From NCBI GenBank assembly GCA_947589215.1, contig CANQCL010000020.1, positions 1 to 32,172 of the forward strand: 32,172 nt of DNA. The letters are read 5' to 3'. Shown piece by piece: positions 1-9,240 of the stretch; the first letter of the stretch is position 1; the number at the start of each line of letters is the position of its first letter. Under the pieces are notes generated by a model. That model was not told the DNA's origin. It worked only from the letters and a program-made list of their open reading frames with translations, and did no database searches. Both the position numbers and the translations under genes were made by a program. Source of the DNA: an uncultured Clostridia bacterium. GTDB lineage: Bacteria; Bacillota; Clostridia; Oscillospirales; Ruminococcaceae.

Positions 1-726
1 GGAGTTCCAAGCGTTAGAATTGTAGATATAGAAGAAGAAATAGAAAACGCTCAAGCAGAACTAAACAAAGCGGTAACTGAAGCAGAAAAATACTCAGAAG
101 ATGATTATACACCAGAAAGTTATGGTGTATTAAAGGCATTAGTCGAGAAGGCAGGTAAATACGGAGAAGATCCTAGCATAATGTCAATGGAGGACACGAC
201 AGAGGGGATATATTCAGCCATTGATGGGCTTGTAGATAAGTCAGATGAGCCATCGTCATCAGAGCCTTCATCATCAGATCCATCAGATTCATCAAATCCG
301 ACAGACAACTCGTCAGATCCGTCAAACTCATCAGACAATAACAACCAGTCACAGTCACCAAACACTCCGGCTACACCGCCTACATCTGTACCTACAACAG
401 CAACTCCTAAACCTACAACACCGCCTACAGTTACAACAACGGCAAAACCAGCGAAGGTTAAAAATGTAAAGGTTAAAGCAAAGAAAAAGAAGCTTAACGT
501 CTCTTGGAAAAAGGTAAGCGGAGCAACAGGGTATGAGGTTCTATATGCTACGAATAATAAATTCACAAAGAATAAGAAGAGTGTAACGGTAAAGAAAAAC
601 AAAGTCACACTTAAAAATCTCAAACCAAAGAAGAAATACTTTGTGAAGGTAAGGGCGTACAAGCTTGCAAACGGTAGGAAGTATTTTGGAAAGTGGAGCA
701 AGGTTGTTAAGAAAAAGACTAAATAG
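1..726 (+). CDS. C-terminal part of a secreted/surface protein with FIVAR-like and fn3 domains (5' end outside window)
   Basis: The reading frame is open from base 1, so the start and any signal peptide lie outside the window; 241 residues are visible. Residues 1-80 look like a FIVAR-type helical repeat: an alternating charged helix, then EDDYTPESYGVLKALVEKA, a hallmark of this module in clostridial surface proteins. Residues about 81-150 are a low-complexity linker, first Ser/Asp/Pro-rich and then Pro/Thr-rich, as expected for an extended extracellular stalk. Residues about 151-241 form a very lysine-rich fibronectin type III domain (LNVSWKKVSGATGYEVLY...LKPKKKYFVKVRAY). There is no LPXTG sortase signal; the protein ends in KKKTK. 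The basic domain could bind cell-wall polymers or anionic glycans, which is inference. Its partner is unknown. The gene ends before a strong terminator. Confidence 0.85.
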   Translation, partial: GVPSVRIVDIEEEIENAQAELNKAVTEAEKYSEDDYTPESYGVLKALVEKAGKYGEDPSIMSMEDTTEGIYSAIDGLVDKSDEPSSSEPSSSDPSDSSNPTDNSSDPSNSSDNNNQSQSPNTPATPPTSVPTTATPKPTTPPTVTTTAKPAKVKNVKVKAKKKKLNVSWKKVSGATGYEVLYATNNKFTKNKKSVTVKKNKVTLKNLKPKKKYFVKVRAYKLANGRKYFGKWSKVVKKKTK

Positions 727-1004
727 CGGCGAGCCGCCGCAGGTACAGCCGCCTTTGGGTAGTTTAATAAATGTTGTAACTTGATAAACGGCGGGTCGTA
801 CATAGCTGTTAAAACAAAGGCGTTCGGAAATATTCCGAACGCTTTTAGCTTGCTTCAGACCATTATCCATTATACATTGTCAATTATCAATTGATAAGTC
901 TGCCGTTTCACCAACTTTAACATTTGTCAAATTTATAATAGGCAGCAGAGCCTCCGCCGGCTCGGCGGTCGGGCGGTTTTGTCTTGCTTCTTGCATCTAG
1001 TAAA
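727..1004. repeat. Non-coding spacer with GC-rich inverted repeats (possible extragenic repeat element)
   Basis: No credible gene lies between 727 and 1082. Two GC-rich hairpins flank the spacer: GCGGCG-AGC-CGCCGC at 726-740 and CCGCCG-GCT-CGGCGG at 954-968. The second, read on the minus strand, shares GAGCCG, AGG and a nearby GCC with the first, so they look like diverged inverted copies. Between them lie the terminator and an AT-rich run (about 862-895) of near-repeats such as CCATTATCCATTATACATTG and CAATTATCAATTG. This architecture fits a degenerate non-autonomous extragenic element, but no target-site duplication was identified. Confidence 0.35.
816..848 (+). terminator. Intrinsic terminator after the surface-protein gene
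   Basis: A 10-bp perfect stem, GCGTTCGGAA (820-829) with TTCCGAACGC (833-842), has a 3-base loop. It is extended by A/T pairs and one G-T pair (816-819 with 843-846) and ends in TTTT. It lies 90 bases after the stop codon and should end the upstream transcript. Confidence 0.85.
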
Positions 1005-1033
1005 TTGACCTTCTAGCTCGGTTGTGGTACAAT
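1005..1033 (+). promoter_or_regulatory. Sigma-A promoter for addBA
   Basis: TTGACC (1005-1010) and TACAAT (1028-1033) are separated by exactly 17 bases. Transcription would begin near 1040, giving a short leader of about 40 bases before the addB ATG at 1083. Confidence 0.8.
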
Positions 1034-1082
1034 ATTAATGTGAGTTATTAAGCTTTTTAAGATTGTAGATAAGGTGAGATAA

Positions 1083-4000
1083 ATGTTAAGAATTGTTACC
1101 GGTGGAATGGGGAGCAGTAAAACAGAAATAATGACAGATGAAATCAAAAAATCTGTGCTTGCCAATGAAAATGTAATAGTCATAGTTCCGGATCAGTATT
1201 CGTTTGAGTATGATAAACAGCTTTATAACGAGCTAGGAGCAAAGAGCTTTAACAGTCTCAAAACTTTGGGTTTTAACCGTTTTGCAGAAATTATTTTAAA
1301 AGAGTACGGTACAAAGTCTGGCGTTTTGGCAGACAAAAACGCAAAGCTTATTTCTATGTTTAAGGCGGTAAAAGCTTTTAAGAAATCAAGTCTCGGAAAG
1401 AAAAGCTTTTATTCGCGTTCGTTAGACAAGCCTCAGTTTGTTTCTGATACGATTTCGCTTATTGACGATTTTAAGAGATCTGATATTGACTGCAATACTC
1501 TTGAAAGCGCTTTGGCTCAAACTGACGGCAGTCTATTTGAAAAGCTGGAATCAATATCTAGTCTTTATAAGCTGTATCAGGGGGAGCTTTATGCATTAGG
1601 TCTTATAGATGAAGCTACCGCTATATCAGAAGCGGCTAAAATTGCGCAGGATAACAGCTATTTTAAAAATACAGTCGTTTTCATACACGAGTTTTCAAGC
1701 TTTACAGAAGACGAGTATGAGGTTATAAAGGTAATTTTAAGAGATGCGAAAAGTCTAACTGTTTCACTTATTATCGGCGGCGGAAATAACCTGACATCAA
1801 ATATGTCGCCGTTTTCAATGTGTATTAAAACTAGATCTAAGCTTGTTGATTTAGCAGGCGGTGCGGGTAAGGTCGAAAATATAAGCGCTGATGAGTGTAC
1901 GGCTTATAAATCTAAGGCTTTAGAGCATCTTGAATCAAATATATTCTGCCTTGTAAATAATCCGTGTGCAGACAATGAAGGAATAAAACTCGTATGTGCA
2001 AGAAATTTGTATGATGAGATAGATTATGTAGCTGCGAGCATAAAAAAGCTGATAAGAGAGCAGGGGTATTCTTATAAAGATATTGCTGTTATCTCACGCT
2101 CGCTTGACGATTATTCAAGCTTGATAGACGGTGCGTTTAATAGGTATGAGATTCCGTTTTTTATGGATAAGAGAAAGAGCGTTTTGCGTTCTTCTCTCGT
2201 TATTTATGTTTTATCGCTGTTTGACTGCGTTTTGACAAAGAAGTATAAAACTGAAAATATACTAAGATACATAAAATCGCCGCTTTCAAGCATTGAGGAT
2301 TTTAAAGCGTCAGCTATTGAGGAATATTGCTATAAATGGGGAGTAGAGGGGGATATGTGGCTTTCTGATTTTACTCCGTTTGATAGCAGAAAGGGAGGAA
2401 ACTCTAAGGAATTTCTCACGCTAATAAACGATATAAGAAAGAGCATTATCTGCCCTCTTGAAGATTTTAAGGATAAGACAAAGAATACAACTGCCGGAGA
2501 CATTTGTCTGGCATTAAACGAGCTTATGGGAAGAATAGAGCTTTCTGAGAAAACCTTTTCGCTTATAAGCAGGTCTGTTGAGTCTGATGACGCGTCTGTA
2601 GTTGAAATAGCAAGGGATTTCAAGCAGCTTTGGTCGCTATTTCTGGGGTCAATAAATTCTATTTACAAGAATATGGGCGATGAGAAAATTTCTCTGCGTC
2701 AGTTTTATAATTTGTTAAAGCTTATGCTTTCTGAAATGACGATTTCGTCTCCTCCGCAGAAACTGGACGCTGTTACTGTTGCAAGGGCGGAGCACTCAAG
2801 ACTGGGCAATATGAAAGCGGTTTTTGTAATAGGGTTAAATGACGGTCTGTTTCCGAGAAATGTTCAAAACTCAGGACTTTTGACCGAGCGTGAAAAGTTA
2901 AAGCTAAATAATATAGGATTCAGTATAAGCAGTAACACTCAGACATTTTTAGATAATGAACGTTTGATTTCGTATATTGCTCTTGCTTCGGCAAGCGATA
3001 GGCTTATTGCATCATATCCTGAATCATCGGTGAAAAACGAAGCTTTAAGACCGTCTTTATTGGCTCGTGATATAGAAAAGATATTCGGGAAAAGTGTTAA
3101 GGTGAATGTATCTGACCTTTCTTTGGACTATTTCTGCGAAAACGACAACAGCGCTTATTACAGCTTTGCCACAAACTATCACAATGATTCCAAAGAGCAG
3201 GAAAGTTTAAGAGAGGCTTTGTATTCTGATGATGAATACAAAAGAAAAATTAAGTTCCTCGATGATTTATCAGACAATGAAAAGCACTCTGAATATAAGC
3301 TTTCAAAGAATATTGCAAAAGCGGTATTTTTTCCGCACGATATTAATATGTCTGCAACAAGGGCGGACGACTTTTATAAATGTCCGTTTAACTATTTCTG
3401 CAAAAATGGATTGAAGGTTTACCCTATTGAGAGGGTTGATATTTCACCTATGACTAAGGGAAGCCTTATACATTTTATTTTGCAGAACATTTTAAGTACG
3501 GTTGACGAAAACGGAAACATATGCTTTAACGATAATTACGAAAGTCTTAGCGATGATGAAATTAAAAGGCTTATTAGCGGCTATTGCAAGGAGTATGTGA
3601 ATAATGAACTGGGAGGAAATTTTGGTAAGACGAGCAGGTTTTCTTACAATTTAAAAAACCTTGAACTGACAGCGTTTTATGTTGTTAAAAATCTTATTCA
3701 GGAGCTTGAGGGCTGTTTCTTCAAGCCGGTTGCGTTTGAGTATGATTTGACCGATGAAAACGGCGAAAGCATTTTAAAAATCAAGGTCGATAAGGACGTC
3801 AACATCTGTATGCGGGGAAGTATAGACAGGGTAGATATATATAAGGACGAGAGCGGCAAGCGTTATGTTCGCATTGTTGACTATAAAACGGGCGGTAAGG
3901 ATTTTGATTTAGCGTCGCTGTATCACGGTCTTAATATGCAGATGCTTATTTATCTTCTCGCTCTTGTAGATACCGATAACGAGTTCAACCGTGACGGAGA

Positions 4001-4505
4001 GCTTTCTCCTGCCGGAGTTATGTATATGCCCGCAAAGTATGTGGAGAATTACTTGCCAAGAGAGAAGCTTAGAGAAAGTTCTGATGAGGAACGTGAGAAA
4101 AAATTAAAGAACGAACGCAATAAGAAATTCAAACGAAACGGTCTTTTTGTATACAACGATTTGACCCTTAAAGCAATGGATGAGCGTGCGTCGGGATTAT
4201 TTGCGCCTTTAAAGAAAACCTCAAGAGGAGAAAATGTAGACGAGAAACAGGTAGTAGACGCCGATATTTTCGAGGCTATTGAAAGATTCTCTAAGGACAA
4301 AATAATAGAAATGGGTAGATCTCTTGCAGACGGCGAGATAGCCGCAATGCCTGTGATGAAGTCGGGTAATATAGACACAATAAGCTGTAGATACTGCAAT
4401 TATTGGTCGGTTTGCGGAAAATACAACCGCCGTGACGCTGAACAGATATTAAATGAAGATAAGGAAAAATTGCTTGAGGAAATAAAAGAACAAGAAAGGA
4501 AGTAG
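1083..4505 (+). CDS. addB: ATP-dependent helicase/deoxyribonuclease subunit B (AddB)
   Basis: AddB is the smaller-motif partner of AddA in the Gram-positive double-strand break resection complex; its nuclease processes one strand until Chi-directed RecA loading. At 1140 residues the length is normal. Residues 7-14 (GGMGSSKT) correspond to the AddB P-loop, but the glycine before Lys13 is serine. The C-terminal RecB-family nuclease core is clear, with D933-Y-K935 in RIVDYKTGG. The iron-sulfur staple is intact: Cys767, then Cys1102, Cys1105 and Cys1111, with the Cx2Cx5C spacing known from B. subtilis AddB. The gene has its own promoter and lies 5 bases upstream of addA, the usual order. The ATG at 1083 places the conserved N-terminal beta strand (LRIVTGG) directly after the start. 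Confidence 0.96.
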   Translation: MLRIVTGGMGSSKTEIMTDEIKKSVLANENVIVIVPDQYSFEYDKQLYNELGAKSFNSLKTLGFNRFAEIILKEYGTKSGVLADKNAKLISMFKAVKAFKKSSLGKKSFYSRSLDKPQFVSDTISLIDDFKRSDIDCNTLESALAQTDGSLFEKLESISSLYKLYQGELYALGLIDEATAISEAAKIAQDNSYFKNTVVFIHEFSSFTEDEYEVIKVILRDAKSLTVSLIIGGGNNLTSNMSPFSMCIKTRSKLVDLAGGAGKVENISADECTAYKSKALEHLESNIFCLVNNPCADNEGIKLVCARNLYDEIDYVAASIKKLIREQGYSYKDIAVISRSLDDYSSLIDGAFNRYEIPFFMDKRKSVLRSSLVIYVLSLFDCVLTKKYKTENILRYIKSPLSSIEDFKASAIEEYCYKWGVEGDMWLSDFTPFDSRKGGNSKEFLTLINDIRKSIICPLEDFKDKTKNTTAGDICLALNELMGRIELSEKTFSLISRSVESDDASVVEIARDFKQLWSLFLGSINSIYKNMGDEKISLRQFYNLLKLMLSEMTISSPPQKLDAVTVARAEHSRLGNMKAVFVIGLNDGLFPRNVQNSGLLTEREKLKLNNIGFSISSNTQTFLDNERLISYIALASASDRLIASYPESSVKNEALRPSLLARDIEKIFGKSVKVNVSDLSLDYFCENDNSAYYSFATNYHNDSKEQESLREALYSDDEYKRKIKFLDDLSDNEKHSEYKLSKNIAKAVFFPHDINMSATRADDFYKCPFNYFCKNGLKVYPIERVDISPMTKGSLIHFILQNILSTVDENGNICFNDNYESLSDDEIKRLISGYCKEYVNNELGGNFGKTSRFSYNLKNLELTAFYVVKNLIQELEGCFFKPVAFEYDLTDENGESILKIKVDKDVNICMRGSIDRVDIYKDESGKRYVRIVDYKTGGKDFDLASLYHGLNMQMLIYLLALVDTDNEFNRDGELSPAGVMYMPAKYVENYLPREKLRESSDEEREKKLKNERNKKFKRNGLFVYNDLTLKAMDERASGLFAPLKKTSRGENVDEKQVVDADIFEAIERFSKDKIIEMGRSLADGEIAAMPVMKSGNIDTISCRYCNYWSVCGKYNRRDAEQILNEDKEKLLEEIKEQERK

Positions 4506-4510
4506 TTGTA

Positions 4511-7500
4511 ATGCCTGTTTGGACAGAGGATCAGTTAAGCGCAATAAACGAAACAGAAAAGGGCGTTGTTGTATCTGCTGCGGCAGGAAGCGGAAAAACT
4601 GCCGTTTTAATTGAGCGCACGATAAGGCTGCTTTCAGATGAAGAAAGAAAAATAGAGGCAGACAGACTTTTAGCCGTAACTTTCACAAGGGCTGCTGCTG
4701 AACAGATTCGTGAAAAGCTTTCTCAGGCAATAATTAAGGCGCTTGACAATAATCCGCAAAGTGCATGGCTTGTAAATCAGCAAAAAAGGCTGCAGATGGC
4801 AAAGATAACTACTATCAATGCGTTCTGTCTCGAATTTGTAAAGGAAAATATACAGAGCTTTGATTTTGAAAGCAATCTGAGAATTTTAGAAGATAATGAA
4901 AAAGTGGTTTTGCTTAATCAAGCTATCGACGATACGCTAGAGTATTATTATGAGCAAAAGCCTGAAAGAATTTCAGTAATACTGGAGGCTATCGGCGGTG
5001 AAAATGACAACGGACTTGTCAATATTATTACCGATATGCACAAGTTTTTTGAAAGTATTCCGTTTCGTGATGAATGGATAAAGAATACACTAAAACTATT
5101 TGACAGCCAAGATTATATAAATCAACTGCTTTTGTATAGCTGTGATAAAATAAAAAACAAGGCTCGGTCGGCAGAGCTTTTGTATAAGGACCTTATTGAA
5201 AAAAGCAATGGTCTGAGAATTTTAACTTCTTTAACTCAGCTTTTGGAGAATGACTGCGCTATTGCTTTGAAGCTGCAAAGTATAAATGCAGAATGTTGGG
5301 ACGATATCTATAAAGAATGCTGTCAATTTAGTTTTGACAGGTTCAATTCGACTATCACTAAAAAAGCAAGAGAGGGTTTCAGCGATAAGGAAGTAGAAGC
5401 AGAGAAAAAACTTATAGGTGAAATAAAAAACGATAGAGATAAGTTAAAGTCAGAGCTTACTAAGATAATGTCTTTTGTATCTTCCCCTGTGAAAGAAATT
5501 AAAAGCGATTTAGCCGTTATAAAGGATTTGTTTGAGATAGTCTGTGAAATGACTGTGTATGCTGAGGACGTTTTGCACGATTTGATGGTTTCAAAAAACG
5601 CAGTTGATTTTTCAAGCGTTGAGCATATGACGACAGAGCTTTTAGCGGTGTGTGAAAACGGGGTCGTTTCAAGAACTCCGCTTTGTGAGGAGATAGTAAA
5701 AAACAAAGAATACAAAATCATTCTGATTGATGAATTTCAGGACGTCAATAACCTTCAGGATTTGATTTTTAAGTGCCTGTCGGATACCGAAGACATAAAT
5801 GTAATAGGCAGGAATGTTTTTGTAGTTGGCGATGTAAAGCAGTCAATATACAGATTCCGTCAGACTAATCCCAAGCTGTTTATCGACGCAAGAAAAAAAG
5901 CCAATGACAAAGCATACAAAGGTACAAAAGAAATTACTTTAAAAAAGAATTTCAGAAGCCGTAGGGAAGTTATAAGTATTGTAAACTTTCTGTTTTCTCA
6001 GCTTATGAACAAGACTACAGGAGAAATAGATTATACTGATGATGAAAGGCTTGTGTTGGGACTTGATGTTCCCAATAACGGCGATTATTCAACAGAGCTT
6101 ATGCTGATAGATGACAGGGGAGATTTTTCAAAGTACCTTCAGTATAATGTTGAGCATTATGAGATCGCAAAGAGAATAAACGAGATTTTAAAAAGCAAAA
6201 CGGAAGTTTATGATTTAAGCGTCGGCGAAAACGGCGGTTTTCGTCCTTGCAGACCGTCTGATATTTGCGTTTTATCACGAAACAATGAGGACGGGCGATG
6301 CGTTTCAAAGGCGCTTGAGAGCTTTGGAATAAAGACAAACTCTGAAATGACAAGCGGTTATCTGCGTTCAAGGGAGATATCGGTAATTATAAATCTTCTT
6401 AGAGTGCTTGATAATCCTATGCAGGATATTCCGCTTTTGTCGGTGCTAATGTCGCCTGTGTTTATGTTTTCGCCTGATGATGCTGCAAGGGTAAGGCTGA
6501 CTAAAGTAAAAAGCACAAAGCCTAAGCTGTATCAGCAGCTTTTGCACTTTGAGGATAATGCGTCAAAGGAAAATTCTGAACTGGTATTGATGTGCAAAAA
6601 AGCAGTTGAGAAAATCAAGGAGCTTCGCTTTTATGCGGCAAGCCTAAATCTTGTTGATTTGATAAGAAAGATTTATGATACCTTCGATTATTATGGCATT
6701 GCCTCCGTTTATGAGGACGGTCACCAAAAGCGTGCAAATTTGAATTTGCTTTTGGAGTATGCAAATGAATATGATAAATCAAACGGCGGAGGACTTACGG
6801 GGTTTATTCGGTACATTGATAATATTATAGAAAATAAAAAAGATTTCTCTCAGGCTGTTGTCAGCTTTGACGAAGGGGAAGCCGTCAATATAATGACAAT
6901 GCACGGTTCAAAGGGTCTTGAGTTCCCGTTTGTGTTTATCTGCAATATTTTTAAGCGGTTTAACGATCAGGATAATAAAAAGAAAATGATAATAAATCAG
7001 GAACTCGGAGTTTCTATGAAATTTAATATTGCAGAAGAAAATATGTCAGTTACGCCGTTTTCATATAATGTTTTAAAGAGTATTGCTGACAGCGAAATGA
7101 AAAGCGAGGAGCTGAGACTTCTGTATGTTGCCCTTACCCGTGCAAAGGATAAGCTTTTTATTCCTGTTGTTTTTAATGAAAAGACTGCTAAGCTTATGAA
7201 AGGTATTTATTCAAATCTTGCTGTTTTGGGTCGTGTTTCTGACGATATGGTATCAGATGCAGGCTCTTTTGGGGAATGGCTTGTTGGATGTTTTCTTTTG
7301 CATCCCGACGCAGATTTATTAAGACGTCATATATTTGAATTTCTTGATTCAGAATATAATGATGAATTGGCTTCTGTAAAAACTGATTCAACTCTCGTTG
7401 TTTCAAAGTGTGCTGAAACAGAGAAAAGTGAGGAACGTGTTCTGAAACAGAAAAAATCAGTTTCTGACCCGGAGCTTGTTAGAGACCTTTTAAAGAGATT

Positions 7501-8140
7501 TGATTTTCAATACGACGTTAAAGATTCTAAAACTCCGTCAAAACTTTCTGTTTCAGATATTGCAAAGGACGAAAAGAAAGCGTATTATTATCCTCAGATA
7601 CCGAAATTCTCTGAGGAGATAGGAAAGCTGACAGCTTCAGAAAAGGGTACTATTACCCACAGATTTATGGAGCTTTGCAGCTTTGAAAAGGCAAAGAATA
7701 ACTTAGATGAGGAAATAAGCCGTCTTGTTTCCATTGGTAAACTTACAGCATATCAGTCGGAGGGAATTGACAGAGAAACTATAAAAGCATTTTTTGAAAG
7801 CGATGTGTATAAGCGTATTCAAAAGAGCAAATCAGTTATGAGGGAAAAGCAGTTTTTAGTTAAATTCTCAGATTTGGATATAAGCGAAGAAATAGGGGAG
7901 TATAAAGGCTCTGGAGGAATGTTGCAGGGTATTGCCGACTGCATTTTTGAAGAGAGCGACGGATATGTGCTTTTAGATTACAAAACCGACAGAAATACGA
8001 CCGCAGAGCAATTAAGAGATAATTATACTGTTCAGCTTAGGCTTTATAAAGCGGCGTTTGATTTGCTTTTGGATAAGCCTGTTAAAACGGGTTATATCTA
8101 TTCGTTCAGTCTGAAAGAGGGAATAGAGGTTAGCTTTTAA
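4511..8140 (+). CDS. addA: ATP-dependent helicase/nuclease subunit A (AddA)
   Basis: AddA is the 3'-5' superfamily 1 helicase and second nuclease of the AddAB recombination complex. The 1209-residue protein shows all landmarks in order: Walker A AAGSGKT at residues 24-30, FTRAAAEQIREK (motif Ia), LIDEFQDVN near 404-412 (Walker B), VGDVKQSIYRFR near 438-450 (motif III), MTMHGSKGLEFPFVF near 796-810 (motif V), LYVALTRAKDKLF near 871-883 (motif VI), and the RecB-type nuclease motif LLDYKTDRN near 1154-1162. It follows addB after 5 bases; its ribosome binding site (GAAAGGAAG) overlaps the addB stop region, suggesting coupled translation. Nothing in the sequence suggests damage. Confidence 0.98.
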   Translation: MPVWTEDQLSAINETEKGVVVSAAAGSGKTAVLIERTIRLLSDEERKIEADRLLAVTFTRAAAEQIREKLSQAIIKALDNNPQSAWLVNQQKRLQMAKITTINAFCLEFVKENIQSFDFESNLRILEDNEKVVLLNQAIDDTLEYYYEQKPERISVILEAIGGENDNGLVNIITDMHKFFESIPFRDEWIKNTLKLFDSQDYINQLLLYSCDKIKNKARSAELLYKDLIEKSNGLRILTSLTQLLENDCAIALKLQSINAECWDDIYKECCQFSFDRFNSTITKKAREGFSDKEVEAEKKLIGEIKNDRDKLKSELTKIMSFVSSPVKEIKSDLAVIKDLFEIVCEMTVYAEDVLHDLMVSKNAVDFSSVEHMTTELLAVCENGVVSRTPLCEEIVKNKEYKIILIDEFQDVNNLQDLIFKCLSDTEDINVIGRNVFVVGDVKQSIYRFRQTNPKLFIDARKKANDKAYKGTKEITLKKNFRSRREVISIVNFLFSQLMNKTTGEIDYTDDERLVLGLDVPNNGDYSTELMLIDDRGDFSKYLQYNVEHYEIAKRINEILKSKTEVYDLSVGENGGFRPCRPSDICVLSRNNEDGRCVSKALESFGIKTNSEMTSGYLRSREISVIINLLRVLDNPMQDIPLLSVLMSPVFMFSPDDAARVRLTKVKSTKPKLYQQLLHFEDNASKENSELVLMCKKAVEKIKELRFYAASLNLVDLIRKIYDTFDYYGIASVYEDGHQKRANLNLLLEYANEYDKSNGGGLTGFIRYIDNIIENKKDFSQAVVSFDEGEAVNIMTMHGSKGLEFPFVFICNIFKRFNDQDNKKKMIINQELGVSMKFNIAEENMSVTPFSYNVLKSIADSEMKSEELRLLYVALTRAKDKLFIPVVFNEKTAKLMKGIYSNLAVLGRVSDDMVSDAGSFGEWLVGCFLLHPDADLLRRHIFEFLDSEYNDELASVKTDSTLVVSKCAETEKSEERVLKQKKSVSDPELVRDLLKRFDFQYDVKDSKTPSKLSVSDIAKDEKKAYYYPQIPKFSEEIGKLTASEKGTITHRFMELCSFEKAKNNLDEEISRLVSIGKLTAYQSEGIDRETIKAFFESDVYKRIQKSKSVMREKQFLVKFSDLDISEEIGEYKGSGGMLQGIADCIFEESDGYVLLDYKTDRNTTAEQLRDNYTVQLRLYKAAFDLLLDKPVKTGYIYSFSLKEGIEVSF

Positions 8141-8184
8141 ACGATTTTGTAAATACTACAAGATTTAGAAGGTTGGTGTTGAAT

Positions 8185-9021
8185 ATGAATTATTATCAGG
8201 AAAAAATCGAAACAAACTCTTTGATACCGGCTAAAATATATTTTGGGTACGGAAGCGATGATACATCGCATTATCCTCTTCATTGGCACAGCAATCTTGA
8301 ATTTGATTTAGTAATAGAGGGTAAGATAAACGGTATTATAAACGGAAAACCTGTTGAGGTCTGTTCGGGAGATTTCTTTTTTGTAAACAGCGGAGAGCTA
8401 CACGAAACCCGCTCTGATGATATCAGCACGTTAAATACTGTTACTATTTTATTGTCATACGATTTGTTAAGAGAGTATTGCAAAGATATTGATTCTTACT
8501 ACTTTGATTTTACAGACAAAGAAAAAGCAAAGCAAAAGGTCAAGAAACTCATTATAGAGTGCGCTTATCTGTTTGAGCAGAAAGAGGAGTTTTACGAGCT
8601 TGAGATTTCAATTATTCTTAGGGAAATTTGCAGAGTGCTTTTAAAAGAATGTAAAAAGGAAAAGCAGGAAAAAGGGTATGACAGATACGAGCAAAAGAGT
8701 ATGATCAATATAAAAAAAGCAATTAGCTTTATGGAAGAGAATTTTTCAACCGGCTTTTCGCTTTCTGATATTGCGTCAGAGATTGGTATGTCGCCGACGT
8801 ATTTTTCAAAGTTTTTTAAGAAAAATACCGGAGAGACATTTTATTCTTATTTGAATAAGATAAGGCTTTACCATGCGTACAGAGAGCTTTTAAACAGCGA
8901 CCGTTCTATTACTGAGATTGCTTATAACAACGGCTTTGCAAATGTAAAATCGTTTATCGAGACTTTTAAAAGCGTGTATAATACCACGCCGTCGAGGTAT
9001 AAAAGAAGTATCGGGAATTAA
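8185..9021 (+). CDS. AraC-family transcriptional regulator with N-terminal cupin domain
   Basis: The 278-residue protein has a cupin-like sensor domain in its first half (HYPLHWHSNLEFDLVIEG, then a GDFFFVNSGELHE turn) and two AraC helix-turn-helix motifs at the C-terminus. The first helix pair reads LSDIASEIGMSPTYFSKFFK; the second reads ITEIAYNNGFANVKSFIETF, followed by the typical TPSRYKR end. Such proteins usually sense a small molecule, often a sugar, and activate a neighbouring operon, but no transport or catabolic genes are adjacent, so the ligand is unknown. The ATG at 8185 is preferred. In-frame TTG and GTG codons at 8173-8179 are alternatives, because AGAAGG at 8167-8172 sits 12 bases from the ATG, which is long. 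It may be read through from addA, 44 bases upstream. Confidence 0.9.
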   Translation: MNYYQEKIETNSLIPAKIYFGYGSDDTSHYPLHWHSNLEFDLVIEGKINGIINGKPVEVCSGDFFFVNSGELHETRSDDISTLNTVTILLSYDLLREYCKDIDSYYFDFTDKEKAKQKVKKLIIECAYLFEQKEEFYELEISIILREICRVLLKECKKEKQEKGYDRYEQKSMINIKKAISFMEENFSTGFSLSDIASEIGMSPTYFSKFFKKNTGETFYSYLNKIRLYHAYRELLNSDRSITEIAYNNGFANVKSFIETFKSVYNTTPSRYKRSIGN

Positions 9022-9046
9022 TTGCTAAATTTTTTTCTAAAAATGC

Positions 9047-9075
9047 TTGACAAAGTGATAATTGAAGTGTATAAT
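9047..9075 (+). promoter_or_regulatory. Consensus sigma-A promoter of the infC-rpmI-rplT operon
   Basis: TTGACA (9047-9052) and TATAAT (9070-9075) both match the consensus fully and are 17 bases apart. The predicted start near 9082 coincides with the beginning of the L20-type leader. Confidence 0.92.
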
Positions 9076-9081
9076 AACGTG

Positions 9082-9205
9082 GTAAGTGAAGCAGAACTCC
9101 GTTCTCACCTTAAGCGATTAAGCGAAAAGGTCAATACAGTTAAGTACAGCTATGCTGTTTAATGTATGAGTGCGGATGTTTTATCTGCACTCATATTTTA
9201 TTTAG
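9082..9205 (+). promoter_or_regulatory. L20-type autoregulatory leader with transcription attenuator
   Basis: The untranslated leader begins GTAAGTGAAGC...TTCTCACCTT, which resembles the L20 leader family upstream of infC in Firmicutes. It contains a small hairpin (ACAGC-TAT-GCTGT, 9146-9158) and ends in a strong intrinsic terminator. The terminator pairs ATGAGTGCGGAT (9166-9177) with ATCTGCACTCAT (9183-9194), one G-T pair, loop GTTTT, followed by ATTTTATTTA. In the B. subtilis model, excess L20 binds the leader and favours termination, so ribosomal protein supply represses its own operon. The family assignment rests on position and pattern, not on a covariance search. Confidence 0.75.
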
Positions 9206-9240
9206 AAATACTTTTAGTAAATTTACGGAGGTGTTTGATC

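Noticed and set aside
245-469. Plus-strand frame rich in His and Gln within the surface-protein linker
   Set aside because: It is a shifted reading of the low-complexity TCA/CCA repeats of the true linker.
120-803. Long minus-strand frame opposite the surface-protein gene, rich in Phe and Val
   Set aside because: It mirrors the Lys-rich and Ser/Asp-rich plus-strand gene, has no ribosome binding site and no recognisable domain. The plus-strand frame encodes FIVAR-like and fn3 modules.
9166-9240. N-terminal extension of IF3 from ATG 9166
   Set aside because: The ATG is part of the attenuator stem, has no ribosome binding site, and the extra residues are not IF3-like.
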